NCBI RefSeq assembly: GCF_017312365.1
Contig: NZ_BLJI01000027.1
Location: 1-61,353 of the forward strand
Reading direction: 5' to 3'
Length of the DNA: 61,353 nucleotides
Origin: Chroococcus sp. FPU101
GTDB lineage: Bacteria > Cyanobacteriota > Cyanobacteriia > Cyanobacteriales > Microcystaceae
Position 1 is the first letter of the stretch, and each line of letters opens with the position of its first letter. The notes under the pieces are model-generated. The model was not told the origin of the DNA, did not search any database, and saw only the letters and a list, made by a program, of their open reading frames with translations. A program made the translations under genes and the position numbers. Positions 56,257 through 61,353 of this stretch are shown piece by piece.

Positions 56257-56811
56257 ATGACATTTGGTCACGAACCCGCAGAATTCATTCAGCAACGTCT
56301 TTATTACAAAGGCCGTGTTTTTTCCTTTGAAGTCAATAAACTCCGTCTACCCAAAGGTACTACAGGGGAATGGGAGTGTGTTCGACATCCAGGGGGGGCA
56401 TTAGCAGTTCCGATTACAGAAGATGGTAAATTAGTCTTAGTTAGACAGTATCGTTTTAGTGTTCAAGGACGCTTACTGGAATTTCCCGCAGGTACGATCG
56501 AAATTGGAGAAGATCCATTTAACACCATTCAACGAGAAATAGAAGAAGAAACCGGATATCGCGCCCATCGTTGGCAAACATTAGGAAAATTTCCCCTCGC
56601 CCCAGGTTATTCTGATGAGTATATCTATGCTTTTTTAGCCCAAGATCTCGAAAAGCTCGAAATACCGCCCGAACAAGATATTGATGAAGATATGGAAGTA
56701 GTTTTGATGAGTTTTGATGAATTTGAAGCTGCGATCTCATCAGGGGAACCTATTGACGGCAAAACCATTGCTAGTTATTTTATGGCGCGTCTGTATCTAA
56801 ATCAATCTTAG
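56257..56811 (+). CDS. Nudix hydrolase (ADP-ribose pyrophosphatase type)
   Basis: This 184-residue Nudix hydrolase has an intact Nudix box with the pattern GTIEIGEDPFNTIQREIEEE (about residues 77-96) followed by TGYRA. The N-terminal layout (KGRVFSFEVNKLRLPKG, then VPITEDGKLVLVRQYRFSVQ) is that of the ADP-ribose pyrophosphatase NudF/NUDT5 group. It would split ADP-ribose to AMP and ribose 5-phosphate. It follows folK by 17 bp. Its 3' end overlaps the convergent ribokinase gene by 32 bp. Confidence 0.92.
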   Translation: MTFGHEPAEFIQQRLYYKGRVFSFEVNKLRLPKGTTGEWECVRHPGGALAVPITEDGKLVLVRQYRFSVQGRLLEFPAGTIEIGEDPFNTIQREIEEETGYRAHRWQTLGKFPLAPGYSDEYIYAFLAQDLEKLEIPPEQDIDEDMEVVLMSFDEFEAAISSGEPIDGKTIASYFMARLYLNQS

Positions 56812-57730
56812 CTGAATTCGTTTGTAGAAAAGCCTCAAATGTAGCGCGACTGGGTAATGAGGGTTGCGCCCCCTGTTTACTGACTGCTAACGCCCCTGCT
56901 GCTGCCCCCCAGATAAGCGACTCTTGTAATGATAAACCTTCATGAAATGCGGCTGCCATTGCCCCGTTAAAGGCATCTCCCGCCGCGACTGTATCTACTG
57001 GAGTTATTTTGAAAGCAGGTACCATAAAGTGTTCGGTTCTTGTTGCACAAAAAACACCTTTTGCCCCTAATTTTAGTACTGCAGTACTGGCTCCACGGTC
57101 TAGTAAAATTTTTGCTGCTTTAAGACACGTTTCTTGATCATTAACTGGAAAACCAACGAGACGACTTGCTTCTGTTTCGTTGGGTGTAATGAAATCGACT
57201 AGATGATACAGTTCATCTGGTAAACTATCTGGGGCAGGAGCAGGATCAAGTATAACTCTAACACCTGCTTCTTTAGCGGCTTTAGCGGCAGCGATATTCA
57301 CATCTATCGGCATCTCTAATTGTAATAATAATGCAGTCGCTTTTGGCAAGAGGGATTTTAGGCGATCAATATCCGTTTCATCGACACAACCATTCGCACC
57401 CGATACAACAATAATCGTATTATCTGCATTCTCATCTACTGCAATAATAGCCACTCCAGAACCAGTATTTGGAGTCACGGTTACAAAGTCGATATTGACA
57501 TTCGCTTCAGTCAGACTGTTTAATAAGGTTTGACCAAAATCATCATCACCCACCCGTCCAATCAAATAAGTAGGAATACCTAATTTTGCGGCGGCTACGG
57601 CTTGATTTGCCCCTTTGCCACCAGAAACGGTAAAAAAGCTTGTGCCGAGTACGGTTTCACCTGTATGGGGTAAGCGCGTCGTTTGGGCAACTAAATCTAT
57701 ATTAATACTGCCAAAAACAATTAGACTCAT
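56780..57730 (-). CDS. rbsK: ribokinase (PfkB family)
   Basis: This protein of about 316 residues is a ribokinase that phosphorylates ribose to ribose 5-phosphate. It has the PfkB features SGGKGANQAVAAAKLG (about residues 37-52) and, near the C-terminus, PVDTVAAGDAFNGAMAAA with the catalytic Asp and anion hole. I place the start at 57730 (MSLIVFGSINIDLVAQ). A longer start at 57844 would translate the upstream 29-bp repeats. It is divergent from the nucleoside hydrolase gene, which would supply ribose. Confidence 0.92.
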   Translation of the reverse strand: MSLIVFGSINIDLVAQTTRLPHTGETVLGTSFFTVSGGKGANQAVAAAKLGIPTYLIGRVGDDDFGQTLLNSLTEANVNIDFVTVTPNTGSGVAIIAVDENADNTIIVVSGANGCVDETDIDRLKSLLPKATALLLQLEMPIDVNIAAAKAAKEAGVRVILDPAPAPDSLPDELYHLVDFITPNETEASRLVGFPVNDQETCLKAAKILLDRGASTAVLKLGAKGVFCATRTEHFMVPAFKITPVDTVAAGDAFNGAMAAAFHEGLSLQESLIWGAAAGALAVSKQGAQPSLPSRATFEAFLQTNSAKIDLDTDAP

Positions 57731-57749
57731 GATTTTTCGACAAAATATA

Positions 57750-57814
57750 TATTGTAGGGGTTTGGTCACCAAACCTATAAAGATGTATTGTAGGGGCTTG
57801 GAAACCAAATCTAT
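57750..57814 (+). repeat. two 29-bp repeats between rbsK and the nucleoside hydrolase gene
   Basis: 57750-57778 and 57786-57814 share TATTGTAGGGG, then TTGG(TC/AA)ACCAAA and CTAT, with 4 differences in 29 bases. Each contains a small palindrome of the TTTGGTCACCAAA type. The pair could be a dispersed cyanobacterial repeat family or operator-like sites in the divergent promoter. Confidence 0.75.
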
Positions 57815-57834
57815 GTAAATGAAAATGGTGTTAG

Positions 57835-58815
57835 ATGACTCCATCCAAAGTCAAAATTATTCTTGATACAGATCCAGGTGGTGATGATGCGTTTGCTTTG
57901 TTGTGGTTACTGAGTCTAGTAAAACAAAGATATGCTGAATTAGTGGCAGTGACTACCGTTGATGGTAATGTTCATGCTAAATATACTTTTACTGGTGCCA
58001 GTAAACTCCTAGAACTAGCAGGTTTTGATCACATAGAAGTCGCCAAGGGAATTATCGGAGGTTCAGCACATGGGATTGAAGATGCGGGATTACTGCATGG
58101 TATCGATGGTATGGGTAATCTAACGCATACACTTCCTGAATGTACAAATTCTTACTTTACCGCCCGTTTTGCTGATGAAGTTTTGATCGAGAAATTAAAC
58201 GCATCACCAGGAGAAATTACAATAATAGCGATCGCACCTCTGACTAATTTAGCGGCAGCCGAGAAGAAATCACCCGGTATCCTGAAAAAAGCAAAAGACA
58301 TTATTATTATGGGTGGTGCATTTCTCACTTCTGGAAACCTAACACCAGAAGGAGAATTTAATATCGCTTACGATGTCGAAGCAGCTAACATCGTTTTCTC
58401 TTGTCGAGAGGATCTAGTTGTTTTGCCGTTGGATATCACCAGAAAACTGATTTTCACAAACTATATTGCACAAAACATTAAAAAAGTCAATCCTGAAAGT
58501 GCGATCGCTCAGTTGATTGTTTCGCTGGCTGAGTTTATGTGTCAGACTTCTCAATCTTTTCGGGAAACCAGTGGACTGGAGGGATTTTTGGTACATGATG
58601 CGGTCACTCTAGCATACTTATTTTATCCCGAAACCTTATTATTTCGTCGCGCTAAGGTAAGAATCGAAACTAAAGGAGAATGGACAACAGGAAAAACAGT
58701 TTTTGATCATCGCCATAAAACGAAAATTGGGGCGAATGCCTGGGTAGCGATGGAGGTTGATGCAGTTAATGTTCTTGCTGCCATGAGTGAAGATCTAAAA
58801 ATCTTAATTCGCTAA
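57835..58815 (+). CDS. nucleoside hydrolase (IunH family)
   Basis: This 326-residue protein cleaves ribonucleosides to ribose and base. The calcium-site motif DTDPGGDDAFALLWLL begins at residue 11 and is characteristic. The segment IIIMGGAF and a HDAVTLAYL motif near the C-terminus (about residue 258) complete the active site. It starts at ATG 57835, divergent from ribokinase. With ribokinase and the Nudix hydrolase it could route nucleoside and ADP-ribose sugars to ribose 5-phosphate. Confidence 0.93.
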   Translation: MTPSKVKIILDTDPGGDDAFALLWLLSLVKQRYAELVAVTTVDGNVHAKYTFTGASKLLELAGFDHIEVAKGIIGGSAHGIEDAGLLHGIDGMGNLTHTLPECTNSYFTARFADEVLIEKLNASPGEITIIAIAPLTNLAAAEKKSPGILKKAKDIIIMGGAFLTSGNLTPEGEFNIAYDVEAANIVFSCREDLVVLPLDITRKLIFTNYIAQNIKKVNPESAIAQLIVSLAEFMCQTSQSFRETSGLEGFLVHDAVTLAYLFYPETLLFRRAKVRIETKGEWTTGKTVFDHRHKTKIGANAWVAMEVDAVNVLAAMSEDLKILIR

Positions 58816-58816
58816 A

Positions 58817-59914
58817 CTAAAGTTTGATGACAGCTTGATTATCAATTAATTCAGGTACACCGTTTTGATTCACGGCACCAAATTTCTTAAAGTATTCTTG
58901 TACTGGTTTGGGAAAATCAGGGAACTCAAATAAATGATCGCCTGCTGCGATATTCGCCCAAAAATTCCGTAATTTCGGAGCGAGGTTTTCTGCCTCAGCA
59001 ACGGGTAAATTAAGCGGAGATGAGGTTAAAAGACGCATCATAAAGGGAAAAGAACGATCGCCTAACCAATTTCTTGAGATTTCGGGTAAATTCTCCCATT
59101 CTGGTAACTGTTCGATCCAATGTGATGTGATATTTAAAGTTTGATGTCCTCGCTCATTTTGCTGAAACTCAATAATACGATAGGGATGAGGATAACTGAC
59201 TAGAGAACCTGTCGTAATTTCATAAATGTCTTGATGTGAAGCAATATCCTGTACGTGGAGATGTCCCGTAAAAATTAATTTAACCCCATATTGCTCGAAT
59301 AATTCCAACAAACTAGCCGCATTTTCTAACATATAACGTCGTCCTAGTTCATGAGTACTTTGTCCAGGTAAATGTTCAATCACATTATGATGAATCATCA
59401 CGAGAATAACTTTACCTTGCAGAGTTGGCAGTAAATTTTTGAGCCAAACTAACTGTTTTTCGTCTAATATACCGATTTGCTTTCCTTGGTCATTAAATTG
59501 ATTAGAATTTAAACCAATCAGTTGAACGCTTGGGAAAACTTCACAAGTATAATAAATTTGTTCTGGATTGGTGTAACCTTGTTTTTGATAGAACGAGGGA
59601 AACTCAGAAAAAGCGATCGCACTCTCAGTTGCATCAAGACTCGGTACATCATGATTACCTGGTATAACGTACGCAGGAAACGGTAAAGTAGATAATTGTT
59701 GTCCTAACCATCGATGATTTTCGGGTTCTCCATCTTGGGTTAAATCACCTGGAATGAGCAAAAAATCGAGATCTAATTCTTTGAGATGATTAAAAACTAC
59801 TTCTAAAGCAGGAACACTCACTTCTACTAGGTGAAAACGATTAGGATGAGTCCAAATGGTTTCAGGAATAGCCACATGAGGATCACTAATCACCGCAAAA
59901 CGAAAGTTTAGCAC
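58817..59914 (-). CDS. calcineurin-like phosphoesterase, CpdA-type
   Basis: This 365-residue metallophosphoesterase has all five blocks of the family. VISDPH has Asp11 and His13. LIPGDLTQDGEPENHRW, YVIPGNHDVP, VMIHHNV and IFTGHLHVQD follow. The spacing resembles cyclic-nucleotide phosphodiesterase CpdA/class III PDE, but the C-terminal ~100 residues are extra. Substrate is not proven; cAMP breakdown or another phosphodiester is possible. It converges on the nucleoside hydrolase gene. Confidence 0.88.
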   Translation of the reverse strand: MLNFRFAVISDPHVAIPETIWTHPNRFHLVEVSVPALEVVFNHLKELDLDFLLIPGDLTQDGEPENHRWLGQQLSTLPFPAYVIPGNHDVPSLDATESAIAFSEFPSFYQKQGYTNPEQIYYTCEVFPSVQLIGLNSNQFNDQGKQIGILDEKQLVWLKNLLPTLQGKVILVMIHHNVIEHLPGQSTHELGRRYMLENAASLLELFEQYGVKLIFTGHLHVQDIASHQDIYEITTGSLVSYPHPYRIIEFQQNERGHQTLNITSHWIEQLPEWENLPEISRNWLGDRSFPFMMRLLTSSPLNLPVAEAENLAPKLRNFWANIAAGDHLFEFPDFPKPVQEYFKKFGAVNQNGVPELIDNQAVIKL

Positions 59915-59971
59915 AAGAGTCTCACTATTTTAATTAAAACGTTTTTAGTATAAGTATCGGAGGGAGCAACC

Positions 59972-60595
59972 TTGACAAGAGTTCGTGTTCGTCAACACGT
60001 TAATCCACTCAGTGATCAATATCGTAACCCAGTCACCCCCCCAGATTGGAGTCAAATTTATTCTGAGATCACCCAACCCCTACATCTAGATATCGGTTGC
60101 GCTAGAGGTAAATTTTTATTAAAAATGGCGACTTTGTATCCTGATATCAATTTTTTAGGGACAGAAATTAGAGAACCTTTAGTTACTGAAGCGAATCATC
60201 ATCGAGATAATTTAGGATTAAGCAATCTACATTTTATTTTTTGTAATATTAATCATTCATTTGAGCCAATTCTTCAATCATTGCCCCAAGGGGTTCTACA
60301 ATGGGTAACAATCCAATTTCCAGATCCTTGGTTCAAACAACGTCACAGCAAAAGACGAGTCGTACAATGCGAATTAGTCGAAGCAATTGCACGATACCTA
60401 AAAAATGAGGGTGTAGTGTTTTTACAATCCGATGTCGAATTTGTTCAAAACGAAATGGTAAAGCATTTCCAGAATAACTCCCATTTTACCCAAGAACCGT
60501 TAGAAACAAACCCCTTTCCTGTTCCCACTGAACGAGAAATTGCCACTCATAATAAAAAACAACCTGTATATCGAACGCTCTTTAAAAAATCTTAA
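59972..60595 (+). CDS. trmB: tRNA (guanine-N7)-methyltransferase
   Basis: TrmB methylates G46 of tRNA using SAM. This 207-residue protein shows LDIGCARGKFLLKMA (about residues 35-49) for SAM binding and IQFPDPWFKQRHSKRRV (about 113-129) with the catalytic residues. The start is a TTG at 59972. It is preceded by AGGGAG about 8 bases upstream, and the N-terminus TRVRVRQHVNPLS is conserved in cyanobacterial TrmB, so the TTG start is well supported. Confidence 0.95.
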   Translation: MTRVRVRQHVNPLSDQYRNPVTPPDWSQIYSEITQPLHLDIGCARGKFLLKMATLYPDINFLGTEIREPLVTEANHHRDNLGLSNLHFIFCNINHSFEPILQSLPQGVLQWVTIQFPDPWFKQRHSKRRVVQCELVEAIARYLKNEGVVFLQSDVEFVQNEMVKHFQNNSHFTQEPLETNPFPVPTEREIATHNKKQPVYRTLFKKS

Positions 60596-60741
60596 CCTCT
60601 AGGATGATACAGAGGAAAATAAATAAATTCAGCTAAAAATAACCTTATTACTTCTGCGTGAGTTAGTCGCTTCTGATGTCTCAACCACGATTGATCTCAT
60701 TGTAAGAATTGAATCACCCAACCTCAAGAAACTCTGAAACT

Positions 60742-61311
60742 TCACATGACCGATCGCATTAGCAAAATAGAAGCTCTAATTGCTAATATTAAAACTAAAC
60801 CCCAAAGAATAAAAGTAATCAGTAGATACTGAGCTAAAAAAGGTTCAGATTTAACCTTTTGAGTCAATTTAAATGGCAAAAACGTCCAGACTTGCTCACT
60901 CTCATCGAGCTTTTGAGCAGGTATTTTCAGTTTAGTCATTTCAGAATCATCTGTGTCATGAATCAGTAAGAGGGAGATATTTTTGAGTCTTTGCATGAGA
61001 CGAAAGTGAGAACCTACACCCAATTCTTGCTGAACGATTTCCAGATTGGAGGAGAGGGCTACAGAAGATAATTGAATGCACACAGCTATAATTAATATAA
61101 GCCGAACGAGCCAAAGCCATACTGGTCTGTACGAAGTGGTTTTCTGGCTCATTAAAATCCATTGCATCAGTAGGCAAACTAAAGGAACTAACAACAGATG
61201 AATCGAAGTCAAATGATACCTTGCCCCCCACGCTGAATTTCCCCCCCAATGGTAGGTATTCCAACTGTATATGAATAAATAGATAACAAAATCTAAAATT
61301 GTGACAATCAT
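60742..61311 (-). CDS. membrane protein fragment, GT-C-like C-terminal part
   Basis: This 189-residue stretch has about four hydrophobic segments and a polar region. A motif, YHWGGNSAWGARYH (about residues 20-33), resembles the loop found near the middle or end of GT-C/GT39-type membrane glycosyltransferases. The N-terminal catalytic half is absent. In the same frame upstream of the ATG, a TAG stop occurs near 61350, so the frame does not continue past the window edge as a longer gene. It may be a truncated gene or a decayed one. Function not assigned. Confidence 0.5.
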   Translation of the reverse strand: MIVTILDFVIYLFIYSWNTYHWGGNSAWGARYHLTSIHLLLVPLVCLLMQWILMSQKTTSYRPVWLWLVRLILIIAVCIQLSSVALSSNLEIVQQELGVGSHFRLMQRLKNISLLLIHDTDDSEMTKLKIPAQKLDESEQVWTFLPFKLTQKVKSEPFLAQYLLITFILWGLVLILAIRASILLMRSVM

Positions 61312-61353
61312 ATACCACTTAATATAAGGTAATAAACTGTTGAGCGTCTAAAT

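Noticed and set aside
57731-57844. Extended N-terminus of ribokinase
   Set aside because: The extra 38 residues are a translation of the two 29-bp repeats; the fold begins at 57730.
1-61353. CRISPR arrays, tRNA or rRNA genes, intact insertion sequences
   Set aside because: I looked for regularly spaced repeats, tRNA T-loop and anticodon-arm patterns and transposase motifs and found none I could support.

Overview
The window comes from a cyanobacterial chromosome. It carries the dark-operative protochlorophyllide reductase gene chlB, the carotene isomerase crtH, a high-light-inducible protein, the cyanobacterial ndhA-ndhI-ndhG-ndhE order, a DUF2079 protein, PEP-CTERM proteins and a clear Yfr1 small RNA. 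By eye there are about eighteen copies of the HIP1 octamer GCGATCGC, which is typical of cyanobacteria. Base composition is AT-rich (roughly 38-40% GC by eye). A unicellular or pleurocapsalean-type relative of the Cyanothece/Gloeothece group fits, but the species cannot be fixed from sequence alone.

Layout. 0-3 kb: an HLR1-like light-response site facing out of the window, radC, two small or regulatory hypotheticals and tsaB, then a candidate small RNA with a consensus promoter and terminator. 3-8.5 kb: crtH, a sensor kinase whose phospho-acceptor His is replaced by Asp, coupled by a 1-base overlap to an ABC1/UbiB-type kinase, then a decayed gene and a 43-codon ORF. 8.5-12.6 kb: chlB, two small helical proteins and a MidA/NDUFAF7-type methyltransferase in an overlapping series, then DedA. 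12.5-18.4 kb: a two-GAF histidine kinase, an ABC-2 permease, a DUF2079 membrane protein, Yfr1 and an isochorismatase-like hydrolase. 18.6-21.9 kb: two tandem RTX proteins that share a 425-bp identical tract and related terminators. 21.9-31.5 kb: Slt-type lytic transglycosylase, trpC, an aminotransferase, a Uma2 nuclease, BolA, two secreted low-complexity proteins, an alpha/beta hydrolase with an apparently degraded catalytic triad and an RMD1/YagE-like protein.

31.5-41.7 kb is the most accessory stretch. It holds a frameshifted serine hydrolase, a GC-rich serine hydrolase with a PEP-CTERM-like tail, the hli gene under a promoter overlapped by HLR1 repeats, a PhoD-like phosphatase, and larC and a yrdC-type gene with start codons 6 bp apart. 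Next comes a 2.2-kb island (broken antitoxin-like gene, repeats, PEP-CTERM lectin-like gene) bounded by an exact 180-bp duplication of the yrdC-type 3' end. 41.7-51 kb: DUF2254, MscS, an alpha/beta-hydrolase-like protein, a YIP1-like protein, groES-groEL with a perfect CIRCE element, and the NDH-1 operon with its terminator. 51-61 kb: an anchored Pro/Glu-rich protein, a glycan synthase-DUF2993-GerMN operon, folK, a Nudix hydrolase, ribokinase and nucleoside hydrolase (a plausible ribose/ADP-ribose salvage set), a CpdA-like phosphoesterase, trmB, and a membrane-protein fragment at the right edge.

Most genes are housekeeping or photosynthesis functions in short operons. I found no complete novel multi-gene defence or mobile system. 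The most promising new items are the candidate sRNA at 2814-2877, the H-to-D sensor kinase coupled to the ABC1 kinase, the alpha/beta pseudo-hydrolase, and the two cases of duplication with gene-conversion signatures.
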